This document shows, one piece after another, positions 1-6,910 of a stretch of DNA of 24,238 nucleotides. Within the stretch, counting starts at the first letter, position 1. Each line of letters starts with the position of its first letter. The notes beneath the pieces are model-generated. The model made no database searches, was not told the DNA's origin, and saw nothing but the letters and a program-made list of their open reading frames with translations. Source of the DNA: Bifidobacteriaceae bacterium (GTDB lineage: Bacteria; Actinomycetota; Actinomycetes; Actinomycetales; WQXJ01); the NCBI GenBank assembly GCA_031265345.1, contig JAISCU010000332.1, positions 1 to 24,238 on the forward strand, given 5' to 3'. Made by a program: the position numbers and the translations under genes.

Positions 1-383
1 CCGGCCACCACATGGACGCGATCATTGCGCGCGCGGTCCGACAGAGCCCCGAGCAAGGCGGCGGCCGTCCTCTTCTTCGGGGTGCGCTGGGCGTAGTCGC
101 GCGGCTGCGGGCCGTGGACCACGCCGCCGCCCACGAACTGCGGCGCGCGAATCGAGCCCTGGCGGGCGCGGCCAGTGCCCTTCTGCCGGTAGGGCTTGCG
201 ACCGCCGCCAGAGACTTGGCCGCGAGTCTTGGTGGCGTGGGTGCCTTGGCGGCCCGCCGCCCGCTGCGCCACCACTACCTGGTGGATCAGCGGAACGTTG
301 ACCGGAACGTCGAACACGGCGTCGGGCAGGTCGGCGGTTCCGGCCTTGTCCCCGCTGGCGTCCAGGATCTCGACTTGCGACAT
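1..383 (-). CDS. rplD: 50S ribosomal protein L4, 3' end outside window (partial)
   Basis: Early-assembly protein of the large ribosomal subunit whose extended loop lines the peptide exit tunnel. Only the first ~127 residues are present; the gene runs off the left edge. The translation starts [15 protein letters not shown] and contains the L4 core [14 protein letters not shown], followed by a GGG-rich loop and [16 protein letters not shown], typical of actinobacterial L4. The ATG at 383 lies 5 bp after the rplC stop codon, with an AGGGAG element inside the end of rplC as the likely ribosome site, so the two genes are translationally close. It is the third gene of the S10 operon here (rpsJ-rplC-rplD). 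In E. coli L4 also autoregulates this operon; whether that holds here is not shown. Confidence 0.97.
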   Translation of the reverse strand, partial: MSQVEILDASGDKAGTADLPDAVFDVPVNVPLIHQVVVAQRAAGRQGTHATKTRGQVSGGGRKPYRQKGTGRARQGSIRAPQFVGGGVVHGPQPRDYAQRTPKKRTAAALLGALSDRARNDRVHVVA

Positions 384-388
384 TGGAA

Positions 389-1051
389 TCAGGCTCCCTT
401 CACCGCCGAGCGGACCAGCACCAAGCCGCCCTTCGGCCCCGGCACCGCGCCCTTGACCAGGATCAGTCCCTGCTCCAGGTCCACGCCGTGCACCAGCAGG
501 TTGAGCGTGGTGTGGCGGGCGTGGCCCATCCGGCCGGCCATTCGCATGCCTTTGAGCACACGGGCCGGCGTGGCGCAAGCGCCGATGGAACCAGGCTTGC
601 GGTGGTTGCGGTGCGCGCCGTGGGAGGCCCCGACACCGGCGAAACCGTGTCGCTTCATGACACCGGCGGTGCCTTTGCCCTTGGTGGTCCCGGTGACATC
701 GACCAGTTGCCCGGTCTCGAAGACCTCGGCGGTCAGCTCCTGTCCGGGCTCGTAGGACTCGGCATCGGTCAGCCTGACCTCCGCCAGGTAACGGCGGGGC
801 GCGATCTCAGCCTTGGCGAAGTGTCCGCGCAGCGGTTGGGTGACGCGCCTCGGGTCGACCTGGCCGAAAGCCAGTTGGACGGCGCTGTAGCCGTCCACGG
901 CTTCGGTGCGCACTTGCGCCACCACGTTCGTGCCCACTTCGATGACGGTGAGCGGCACCACATGGCCATCGGCGTCCCACGCCTGGGTCATGCCAAGTTT
1001 GGTGCCCAGCAGCGCCGCCTTGGGGCGTACTTTCTGGGAAACGGTAGTCAT
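389..1051 (-). CDS. rplC: 50S ribosomal protein L3
   Basis: Early-assembly large-subunit protein whose extension reaches towards the peptidyl transferase centre. The 220-residue length fits the actinobacterial family. Near the start it has [23 protein letters not shown] (family signature at ~16-38). The L3 core follows: [35 protein letters not shown], and [12 protein letters not shown] near residues 165-180. The ATG at 1051 follows the rpsJ stop by 24 bp, with only a weak GAGAAG element before it. Translation is probably helped by coupling to rpsJ. No oddities seen. Confidence 0.98.
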   Translation of the reverse strand: MTTVSQKVRPKAALLGTKLGMTQAWDADGHVVPLTVIEVGTNVVAQVRTEAVDGYSAVQLAFGQVDPRRVTQPLRGHFAKAEIAPRRYLAEVRLTDAESYEPGQELTAEVFETGQLVDVTGTTKGKGTAGVMKRHGFAGVGASHGAHRNHRKPGSIGACATPARVLKGMRMAGRMGHARHTTLNLLVHGVDLEQGLILVKGAVPGPKGGLVLVRSAVKGA

Positions 1052-1075
1052 CTTCTCGTCAGTCCTCGCCGGTCG

Positions 1076-1384
1076 CTACAGTTTGATCTCAATGTTCACG
1101 TCCGCTGGCAGATCCAGCCGCATCAGGCTGTCCACCGCCTTCGGCGTGGGGTCGATTATGTCGATCAACCGTTTGTGCGTCCTCATCTCGAAGTGCTCAC
1201 GGCTGTCTTTGTACTTGTGCGGAGACCGGATCACGCAGTAGACGTTCTTCTCGGTCGGCAGCGGCACCGGACCGACCACGGTGGCGCCCGCGCGGGTCAC
1301 CGTCTCGACGATCTTCCGCGCCGACGAGTCGATGACCTGGTGATCATACGACTTCAGCCGTATCCGGATCTTCTGTCCAGCCAT
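1076..1384 (-). CDS. rpsJ: 30S ribosomal protein S10
   Basis: Small-subunit head protein (NusE), which also joins transcription antitermination complexes. The 102-residue product [19 protein letters not shown]... contains [23 protein letters not shown] and [24 protein letters not shown], full-length and typical. The start is a choice. An AGGAG sequence directly abuts an upstream in-frame ATG at 1396, which leaves no spacer, and lies 12 bp from the ATG at 1384. I chose 1384 because S10 in this phylum begins M-A-G-Q-K. It is the first gene of the S10 operon. Upstream lies ~400 bp without a gene, containing a strong nested inverted repeat. Confidence 0.97.
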   Translation of the reverse strand: MAGQKIRIRLKSYDHQVIDSSARKIVETVTRAGATVVGPVPLPTEKNVYCVIRSPHKYKDSREHFEMRTHKRLIDIIDPTPKAVDSLMRLDLPADVNIEIKL

Positions 1385-1396
1385 GCCGTGGCCCAT

Positions 1397-1797
1397 CTCC
1401 TAAGTTTTCGTTCCTGATTATGGTTTGGACCGCCCCCCGCGCTCGGGCGTGTCGCGCCTGCGGCTCATAGCTCCGCCGCTCGCTCACGTTGATCGAGGGT
1501 CCGGTCCCGGCCGCCGCGAGCACGCGGGCGTGCTCAATCGGGACCGAGGGCCACCCGACTGGTGCCGGGCAACCGCTATATCTTGCCAGAAAATCTCGCC
1601 CGACGCTAACTCGGCCCGGTGGTTGGCTCACCGGGCGCGGCCACTTGGGGCGCGGCATCGGACATCTTCGCCCCGTGCCGTGGGGCCGTCAAGGCGTGAC
1701 CGGCAGCCCCGCCCGTGCCCGGCCAACCGCGCCGACCAGCCCACCCCGGCCCGAACACCGCCGTTCGGACCACCGGTCGGCTCAGGCCGCAGCTGGT
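1397..1797. other. Gene-free stretch upstream of rpsJ (S10 leader/promoter region)
   Basis: No credible coding region is seen here on either strand; the open frames crossing it match no family and overlap conserved genes. On the minus strand a CATAAT hexamer (plus-strand 1417-1422) could be the -10 of an rpsJ promoter with a ~25-nt leader, but no convincing -35 accompanies it. A second TATAGC-like hexamer lies at about 1580-1585. The clearest structure is the nested inverted repeat at 1502-1546. Confidence 0.4.
1502..1546. repeat. Nested inverted repeat, possible S10 leader hairpin
   Basis: An outer 8-bp perfect stem, CGGTCCCG (1502-1509) with CGGGACCG (1539-1546), encloses an inner perfect inverted repeat, GAGCACGC (1518-1525) with GCGTGCTC (1528-1535). 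There is no T-tract on either side, so a classical intrinsic terminator is unlikely. It lies between the orphan EF-Tu-domain gene (stop at 1798) and rpsJ (start at 1384). It could be the 3' end of the former transcript or a regulatory leader of the S10 operon; I cannot decide between these. Confidence 0.5.
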
Positions 1798-2145
1798 TCA
1801 GGCGACCAGCGACGGGCGCTGCCTGGGCACACGCTCGCGCAGTTCCTTGTGCCGCTCGCCCCCGGCGTGAGTCGCCAGCATGCCGGGGCCGATGTGGCCC
1901 GGAGTCAACTCCGTCACCAGCAGTGTGCAGACGTGGCCCGGCGTGGCCTCCTCGACCCGCTCGGCGTCCTTGACGATGCTGTCGATCCGACCGTGACGTT
2001 TGGCGTGCAGGCCATGTATGTCAATGGCCTGACCAGGAACGATCCTTCCCAACTCGACTAGACCCGAGATCGCCGTCCCCTTGTCCTCAAACAAGAAGAC
2101 CTGCTCGATCTCGAACTGGAATTCTGAGGGCTGTGATTCCTCCAC
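1798..2145 (-). CDS. Orphan EF-Tu domain-2-like small protein
   Basis: A 115-residue protein. Residues ~9-85 follow the translation-factor domain-2 beta-barrel pattern: FEIEQVFLFEDKGTAISGLVE, then GRIVPGQAIDIHGL, then VEEATPGHVCTLLV, ending GHIGPGMLATHAGG. This parallels EF-Tu [23 protein letters not shown]. There is no GTPase domain: no P-loop, DxPGH or NKxD. The GTG start at 2145 is chosen because AAAGGAG (2151-2157) sits 5 bp upstream; the longer open frame above it is not domain-like. It is not a decayed copy of the window's own tuf, since it is strongly diverged, intact and has its own ribosome site. Small stand-alone proteins of this kind exist in bacteria without an established role that I know of. 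The function is unknown; a translation-related role is only suggested by the fold and the neighbours. Confidence 0.8.
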   Translation of the reverse strand: MEESQPSEFQFEIEQVFLFEDKGTAISGLVELGRIVPGQAIDIHGLHAKRHGRIDSIVKDAERVEEATPGHVCTLLVTELTPGHIGPGMLATHAGGERHKELRERVPRQRPSLVA

Positions 2146-2167
2146 AACACACTCCTTTGTAGAGCCT

Positions 2168-2191
2168 GACAGGATTTCATCCAATCCTATC
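2168..2191. promoter_or_regulatory. Inverted repeat just upstream of the orphan domain-2 gene
   Basis: AGGATT (2171-2176) and AATCCT (2183-2188), extended by a GA/TC pair on the outside, form an imperfect inverted repeat with a 6-nt centre. It lies 11 bp upstream of the AAAGGAG ribosome site of the gene starting at 2145. It could be an operator or an mRNA hairpin affecting translation. No known regulator consensus is recognised. Confidence 0.35.
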
Positions 2192-2302
2192 CGGCATTGG
2201 CGGCCCTGTCCGCATCGAAGGCGCGGCCGCCCGCGCGGGGACCGTAATACCCGTGGTCCGCCTGGTTCTGTCGCTGAGCCCGCTTGGCGCGCCAAACAGG
2301 TC

Positions 2303-3274
2303 CTATCGCACCAGGCCCGCGACCAGGTTGATGGCGGTCGCCAGGACCACGGTGCCGAACAGGTAGGACAGCAGTGCGTGCCGCAGGACTTGACGCCGGA
2401 TCGGGGCCAGCGAGACAGCCGTGTCCGAGACCTGGTAGGTCATGCCCACCGAGAAAGCCACATAGGCGAAGTCGAGGTAGGTCGGAAGGGCGTCCGAGTT
2501 GAAGTCGATCCCTCGGCCGCGCTGATGGTAGAGCCGCGCGTACCGCAACGTGAAGAGGGTGTGGATCACCGCCCAGCTCAGCGCCACCGAGACGAGCGCC
2601 CCCACGGCGTGCCAGGTCGCTGCCGCTCCGGTCAGGTCCCGCGAGGCCGCGAGGACGTAGACCACATTGGCCAGGGAGGCCACCGCCGCCACGACCAGCA
2701 TGATCTCCATTGCGCGACGGCCCGGATCGTCCTGGGTCGCGTGATCGGCGGTTTGGCGGCCGCTCAGATGTCCGATGCCGCGCCACACGCCCGCCAGGTA
2801 CGTCACGGACACGACGGCCCAGGCACCGACCAGGGCGTAGCTCCAGGCCCCTATGAGCCCTAGGACCACCGCGACGGCCAGGCCGGTGGAGCCGAGCACC
2901 AGGGCCGTCCGTTCGGCTCGGCGCACCTGGCGCCGGGCGGGACGGCCCGGAAGGCCTGGGTACGGACCGGCGGAGGGGTGCGGATAGCGGTTGGGCGGAT
3001 TGTCCGGTCGGTGCTGGCGCCACGAGTCCGCCTCCACCTGATGGCGGTTTTGGCGACCTGGCCGGTCCTGGCTGTCATGGTGGCTCGGCTGGTCCTGGCG
3101 GTTCGGCTGGTCCGAGTGCTCGGAGCGGCGGCCCGTCGCTGGGCTGTGGGCGAGCCCTGAACGGTGGCCGGGGCAGGCAGAGCGCCTTCCCCGCATGGCC
3201 TCGGCCTCGCCAGCCATTCGCCGGTAGACGCAGGACCAGTGGTAATCGGGGGCCGTTCGGTCGCTCGGAGCCAT
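2303..3274 (-). CDS. DUF1345-type integral membrane protein with polar N-terminal tail
   Basis: Predicted inner-membrane protein of 323 residues. From about residue 117 onward it has five hydrophobic segments: TALVLGSTGLAVAVVLGLIG, then AWAVVSVTYLAGVW, then MEIMLVVAAVASLANVVYVLA, then a WHAVGALVSVALSWAVIHTLF helix, and at the end LLSYLFGTVVLATAINLVAGL. The motif DFAYVAFSVGMTYQVSDT is the hallmark of the DUF1345 family, whose function is not established. The first ~115 residues are unusual: rich in Gln, Asn, His, Arg and Pro, probably disordered. Codons there still favour G/C at third positions, so the tail appears genuinely translated. The start is uncertain: GTG 3280, ATG 3274, ATG 3217, ATG 3196 and even GTG 2926 (a family-length 207-residue product) are in frame, and none has a strong ribosome site. 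It is divergent from the iron transporter operon. Confidence 0.75.
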   Translation of the reverse strand: MAPSDRTAPDYHWSCVYRRMAGEAEAMRGRRSACPGHRSGLAHSPATGRRSEHSDQPNRQDQPSHHDSQDRPGRQNRHQVEADSWRQHRPDNPPNRYPHPSAGPYPGLPGRPARRQVRRAERTALVLGSTGLAVAVVLGLIGAWSYALVGAWAVVSVTYLAGVWRGIGHLSGRQTADHATQDDPGRRAMEIMLVVAAVASLANVVYVLAASRDLTGAAATWHAVGALVSVALSWAVIHTLFTLRYARLYHQRGRGIDFNSDALPTYLDFAYVAFSVGMTYQVSDTAVSLAPIRRQVLRHALLSYLFGTVVLATAINLVAGLVR

Positions 3275-3356
3275 CTGCACGGGACCAGTCTGCCCTCGCG
3301 GGCCGGTTTGACCGACTATGACTCAGGTCACATCTCGCCTTTTGAGAAGCCGCCGA

Positions 3357-3386
3357 TTGGACAATCTCGCCATTCTTGCTTAGGTT
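3357..3386 (+). promoter_or_regulatory. Predicted promoter of the iron-siderophore ABC operon
   Basis: A -35-like TTGGAC (3357-3362) is followed after 18 bp by a -10-like TAGGTT (3381-3386). The -10 lies inside the iron box at 3380-3398, the usual arrangement for repression of actinobacterial iron-uptake genes. Transcription would give a leader of about 110 nt before the ATG at 3507. Confidence 0.5.
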
Positions 3387-3398
3387 AGGCTGGCCTAA
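3380..3398 (+). promoter_or_regulatory. IdeR/DtxR iron box
   Basis: TTAGGTTAGGCTGGCCTAA matches the DtxR/IdeR operator consensus TTAGGTTAGGCTAACCTAA at 17 of 19 positions. It overlaps the predicted -10 of the downstream siderophore-transport operon. Iron-loaded IdeR/DtxR would be expected to repress transcription here, so the operon should be induced by iron starvation. The regulator gene itself is not in this window. Confidence 0.88.
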
Positions 3399-3403
3399 TC
3401 AAA

Positions 3404-3422
3404 GAGCCCTCCCCCGGGGCTC
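3404..3422 (+). other. Small hairpin in the leader of the iron-uptake operon
   Basis: GAGCCC (3404-3409) and GGGCTC (3417-3422) form a 6-bp stem with a 7-nt loop just after the iron box. There is no T-tract. It may stabilise the 5' end of the transcript; no riboswitch family is recognised. Confidence 0.35.
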
Positions 3423-3506
3423 CGGTCGCCTGGACGGCCGCACCCTCGGGGTGCGATCTCACGGCGGCCCGTTGGGCGCCTGACTAGATCGACAGAAAGG
3501 TCCCTA

Positions 3507-4697
3507 ATGCTCCGTCCCAACCAACCGTCTCACCGCTGGAACACGGGTTGGCGTCAGACGCAAACCCGTGTTCGCGAAGTCGCTTTCGGCGCAGCGCCCG
3601 CCAAACGCGCTCTTCAACGAGTCTTCGCGAACGGAACCGGCAGGGGCGCCGCCGCCAACGCCGACGGCGCGGGGCGCAACCGGCTGATCCCGAAGGCCGG
3701 GCTGGCCTCCTTGGCCGCCGTCGCCGCAGTGGCGCTGGCCGCCTGCGGCTCCGCGTCCAACACGGACGCCGGCGCCGCCAACGGCAGCGGCGGTCCCAGT
3801 CAGGAACCCACCGCGCAAGCCACCATCGAGATCGAGGACAACCATGGCCTGGTCACCGTGCCCGTCAGGCCGTCCCGCGTGGTCGCGCTCGACAACCGCG
3901 CCTTCGAGGCCCTGGCCCAGTGGGACGTCGAACTGGTCGCGGCGCCGAAGTCGCTGATGGGAGACGGCGTCTTCCCGAAGTACTCCGAGGACCAGGACCT
4001 CCCGGACGTGGGCACGCATCGCGAGCCGAACCTCGAGGTGATAGTCGCCGCCGAGCCCGACCTGATCATCGGCGGGATGCGCTTCGCCAGCCATTACGAC
4101 GCCATCACGCAGCAGAACCCCGGCGTCCCGGTGATCGAGTTGAGCCCTCGCGACGGCGAGGACCTGAACCAGGAGATCAAGCGGGAGATGGCGGCGCTGG
4201 GGCAGATCTTCGACCGCGAGGCCGAAGCCCAACAAGCCATCGACGCCCTGGACCGGTCGGTCGGCACCGCCAAGGACGCTTACAACGGCTCCGACACGGT
4301 GGTGGGACTGCTCACCTCCGGAGGCAAGATCTCCTACGCCGCGCCCACGACCGGCCGCTCGGTCGGGGTGGTCTTCCCCGCGCTCGGCCTCAAACCGGGC
4401 ATCGACAAGGAGGCCTCGGACCAGTCCCACGGGGACGACATCTCAGTCGAAGCCATCGCCGCCGCCGCGCCCGATTGGCTGATCGTGCTGGACCGCGACG
4501 GCGCCGTGGGCGAGTCCGGCGCGATCGCCGCCAAGGAGCTGATCGGCCAGTCGGAAGCCTTGGCCGGGGTCCCGGCCGTCGCCCAGGACCAGGTCATCTA
4601 CCTCGACCCGAGCTTCTACTTGACCGAGGACATCTTCGCCTACACCGCTTTGTACGACCAGATCGCGAAAGCTTTCAAGGCGGCCGATGCCGTCTGA
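3507..4697 (+). CDS. Iron-siderophore ABC transporter substrate-binding lipoprotein (YclQ/FatB/CeuA-like)
   Basis: Extracellular receptor that would capture a ferric siderophore and pass it to the permeases encoded next. A hydrophobic stretch at residues ~61-79 ends in the lipobox LAAC, with the lipidated Cys at position 80. A low-complexity linker follows, then the FecB/periplasmic-binding fold: VTVPVRPSRVVALDNRAFEALAQWDVELVAAPKS, DVGTHREPNLEVIVAAEPDLIIGG and, near the C-terminus, VYLD/FYLTEDIF-like segments. The ATG at 3507 has AGAAAGG 6 bp upstream, and no other ATG or GTG in frame lies before the signal sequence. The pre-signal region is therefore ~60 residues, unusually long for a lipoprotein, and is encoded partly by a near-perfect 33-bp palindrome (3540-3572). 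The gene overlaps the permease gene by 11 bp. The exact siderophore cannot be read from the sequence. Confidence 0.92.
   Translation: MLRPNQPSHRWNTGWRQTQTRVREVAFGAAPAKRALQRVFANGTGRGAAANADGAGRNRLIPKAGLASLAAVAAVALAACGSASNTDAGAANGSGGPSQEPTAQATIEIEDNHGLVTVPVRPSRVVALDNRAFEALAQWDVELVAAPKSLMGDGVFPKYSEDQDLPDVGTHREPNLEVIVAAEPDLIIGGMRFASHYDAITQQNPGVPVIELSPRDGEDLNQEIKREMAALGQIFDREAEAQQAIDALDRSVGTAKDAYNGSDTVVGLLTSGGKISYAAPTTGRSVGVVFPALGLKPGIDKEASDQSHGDDISVEAIAAAAPDWLIVLDRDGAVGESGAIAAKELIGQSEALAGVPAVAQDQVIYLDPSFYLTEDIFAYTALYDQIAKAFKAADAV
3540..3572. repeat. 33-bp near-perfect palindrome inside the lipoprotein's N-terminal codons
   Basis: AACACGGGTT (3540-3549) pairs with AACCCGTGTT (3563-3572), and GCGTC (3551-3555) pairs with GACGC (3557-3561). 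Only one mismatch (3550/3562) and a single central base remain unpaired. Directly beside it GTTCGCGAAG (3570-3579) is repeated in inverted orientation as CTTCGCGAAC (3623-3632). The mRNA could fold into a very stable hairpin ~30 nt after the start codon, or the DNA could be a protein-binding or inserted palindromic element. Confidence 0.8.
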
Positions 4698-5760
4698 CCT
4701 GTCCACCCGAAGCGCCGTCCCGGTCGTATCCTGGCCTGCCCGCCAGACCCCTGCGGGGCCAGGCCCGCTCCAGCGGGCTTCGAGGCAGCGGGCTGATAAG
4801 CAGGTGGGCGCCGCAGGGCGGCGGGGCGCGCTGGCCGTGGCGGGCGGCATCGTCCTGGTCTTGTTGGTCGTGTCGGTGCTGGTGGGCCAGTACGACCTCG
4901 GCGCTGAGGGCGGCGGGGAGATGCTCTGGATCACACGGCTGCCGCGCACGGCGGCGCTGATGCTGGCCGGTTGCGCCATGGCGGTGAGCGGCTTGGTGAT
5001 GCAGTTGCTGACGCAGAACAAGTTCGTCGAACCGACCACCACCGGCGCTTCCGACTGGGCCGGGCTCGGGCTGCTGGCTGTCACCCTGGCCCTGCCGACG
5101 GCTTCGCTGCCGATCAAGATGCTGGCTGCCTCGGCAGCGGCGTTCGCCGGATCGGTGGTCTTCATGGCCATGATCCGGCGGGTCCGGGCGCGCGACCCGT
5201 TCACGGTGCCGCTGATCGGGATCATGCTCGGGTCGGTGGTGGGAGCCGCGACCACTTACCTGGCGGTCAAGACCGACTACCTGCAGATGATCACCACTTG
5301 GTTCATGGGCTCTTTCACGCCGGTGGTGCGGGGACGCTACGAGCTCGAATGGATCGTGGCCGGCGTGACGGTGGCGGTGCTGATCCTGGCGCGACGGCTG
5401 ACGGTGGCGGGCCTGGGACGGGACATGGCGACCGGCCTCGGCTTGAACTACCGGGCCACGGTCGCCCTGGGCACCGGGCTGGTGGCCGTGGCGACCGGTG
5501 TCACCACGGTGGTAGTGGGATTCCTGCCCTTCCTTGGCCTCGTGGTCCCGAACCTGGTTTCGCTCCGCCTGGGCGACGACTTACGGCGGGCGCTGCCCTG
5601 GGTGGCCCTGGGCGGGATCGGGCTGATCACCGCCTGTGACATCCTGGGCCGGTTGGTGGTTGCCCCTTTCGAGGTGCCCGTCTCGCTGATCCTGGCAGTG
5701 ATCGGCGCGGTCGTGTTCCTGGTCGTGGTGTTGAGGTGGCAACGTGGCCGCGGACGTTGA
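4687..5760 (+). CDS. Iron-siderophore ABC transporter permease, FecCD type (YclN-like)
   Basis: Membrane half of the importer. The 357-residue product has a ~40-residue polar N-terminus, then multiple hydrophobic helices. It has the FecCD signatures WITRLPRTAALMLAGCAMAVSGLVMQLLTQNKFVEPTTTGASDWAGLG, where most family members have LAxxGxxLQxxxxNPLAxPxxLG, and GFLPFLGLVVPNLVSLRLGDDLRRALPW (the coupling-helix region that contacts the ATPase). The form EPTTTGASDWAGLG resembles the YclN/FatD subgroup. It starts 11 bp before the end of the lipoprotein gene and its own end overlaps the next permease gene by 17 bp, indicating one translationally coupled operon. Confidence 0.93.
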   Translation: MPSDLSTRSAVPVVSWPARQTPAGPGPLQRASRQRADKQVGAAGRRGALAVAGGIVLVLLVVSVLVGQYDLGAEGGGEMLWITRLPRTAALMLAGCAMAVSGLVMQLLTQNKFVEPTTTGASDWAGLGLLAVTLALPTASLPIKMLAASAAAFAGSVVFMAMIRRVRARDPFTVPLIGIMLGSVVGAATTYLAVKTDYLQMITTWFMGSFTPVVRGRYELEWIVAGVTVAVLILARRLTVAGLGRDMATGLGLNYRATVALGTGLVAVATGVTTVVVGFLPFLGLVVPNLVSLRLGDDLRRALPWVALGGIGLITACDILGRLVVAPFEVPVSLILAVIGAVVFLVVVLRWQRGRGR

Positions 5761-6910
5761 ACTGGGCACGGGCGCGCGGCCCATCCGGGCTCCTCGCCCG
5801 CTCGCCCCACCGGTCGCGGCCGCGACGCCAGACCTGACGGCCAGCCAGGGCGCCGCGATGCGGGCGGAGGTCGGCCAGACGGCATCGGACAGGGGCTGGT
5901 CGAGGCGAGGCAAAGCCATGCGCACCCCGGCTGAACGACGGCTGAGACGCCGGGCGAGGACCGTCACGTTGCTCGCCGCGGGCGTGGCCGTGGTCGCTGC
6001 GGCGTTGGTCCTGGGCTTCGACAACCCCGCGGCGCCGGGCACCCCTGGACGCTTGACCGTGCTCAAGATGCGGGCTGTGGCGGTCGGCGTGATCGTCGTG
6101 GTGGCGGTGGCGCAGGGCGTGGCGACGGTGGTGTTCCACACGATCACGTCGAACCGGGTGCTGACGCCCTCGATCATGGGGTTCGACGCGTTGTACGCGT
6201 TGATGCAGACGGCGACCATCTTCTTCTTCGGCGCGACCGTCCTCGCGGGCGGGGACCCGTTGGGGAAGGCGTTTGCGCAATCGGCCCTGATGGTGGCGTT
6301 CGCGGTGGGGCTGTACGGCTGGCTGTTGACCCGCTCGGGACTGGCCATCCGGGTGACGCTGCTGGTCGGCGTGGTGATCGGCCTGGGGTTCCGGGCCGCC
6401 TCGACGCTGATGCAACGGTTGCTCACGCCGTCCGATTTCGACCTTCTGTCGGCGCGGCTGTTCGGAAACATCGCCAACGCCCACGGGTCGTACCTGCCGG
6501 TCGGCGCCGCGATCGTAGCGGTGGCCGTGGGCGGCGTGTGGGCCTGGCGCCACCATCTCGACGTGATCGCCCTCGGGCGCGACACCGCCATCTCGTTGGG
6601 CTTGCGTCACCGTCGCGAGTTGTTGACAGGCTTGGTGCTGGTGGCGGTGTTGATCTCGGTCTCGACCACGTTGGTCGGCCCCATGACCTTCTTCGGCTTC
6701 CTGGCCGCCACTTTGACCTACCAGTTGACCGGCGTCGGGCGCCACGCCCTGGTGCTGCCGGCGGTCGTGGCGGTGGGGACGGCGGTCCTGTTGAGCGCCT
6801 ATTTCGTCTTGCGGCACGTCTTCGACGCCGCCGGTCTGGTGACGGTCATCATCGAATTCGCTGGCGGTCTGGTCTTCTTGGTCCACCTGATCAGGAGCGG
6901 CGGGCGATGA
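5744..6910 (+). CDS. Iron-siderophore ABC transporter permease, FecCD type (YclO-like)
   Basis: Second membrane subunit, forming a heterodimer with the preceding permease. The GTG at 5744 has GAGGTGG about 4 bp upstream and overlaps the previous gene by 17 bp; this gives 388 residues. An internal ATG at 5918 would give a shorter, family-length protein, so the ~58 extra polar residues are uncertain. Family features include RAVAVGVIVVVAVAQGVATVVFHTITSNRVLTPSIMGFDALYALMQT, a YclO/FatC-like variant of the FecCD pore segment, and TTLVGPMTFFGFLAATLTYQLTGVGRHALVLPA near the ATPase-contact region. Its stop overlaps the ATG of the ATPase gene (ATGA). Confidence 0.92.
   Translation: MAADVELGTGARPIRAPRPLAPPVAAATPDLTASQGAAMRAEVGQTASDRGWSRRGKAMRTPAERRLRRRARTVTLLAAGVAVVAAALVLGFDNPAAPGTPGRLTVLKMRAVAVGVIVVVAVAQGVATVVFHTITSNRVLTPSIMGFDALYALMQTATIFFFGATVLAGGDPLGKAFAQSALMVAFAVGLYGWLLTRSGLAIRVTLLVGVVIGLGFRAASTLMQRLLTPSDFDLLSARLFGNIANAHGSYLPVGAAIVAVAVGGVWAWRHHLDVIALGRDTAISLGLRHRRELLTGLVLVAVLISVSTTLVGPMTFFGFLAATLTYQLTGVGRHALVLPAVVAVGTAVLLSAYFVLRHVFDAAGLVTVIIEFAGGLVFLVHLIRSGGR

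Noticed and set aside
1798..2145. Decayed tuf pseudogene
   Set aside because: The gene is intact with its own ribosome site, and its sequence is far more diverged from the window's tuf than a recent fragment would be.
2284..2295. 12-bp palindrome TTGGCGCGCCAA near the end of the DUF1345 gene
   Set aside because: GC-rich palindromes of this length are common in such DNA; no second copy or nearby promoter supports an operator.
5627..6886. 419-residue minus-strand open frame opposite the permease genes
   Set aside because: Antisense shadow. It is rich in His, Gln, Asp and Arg, as expected from reversing hydrophobic codons; the two permeases are well supported.
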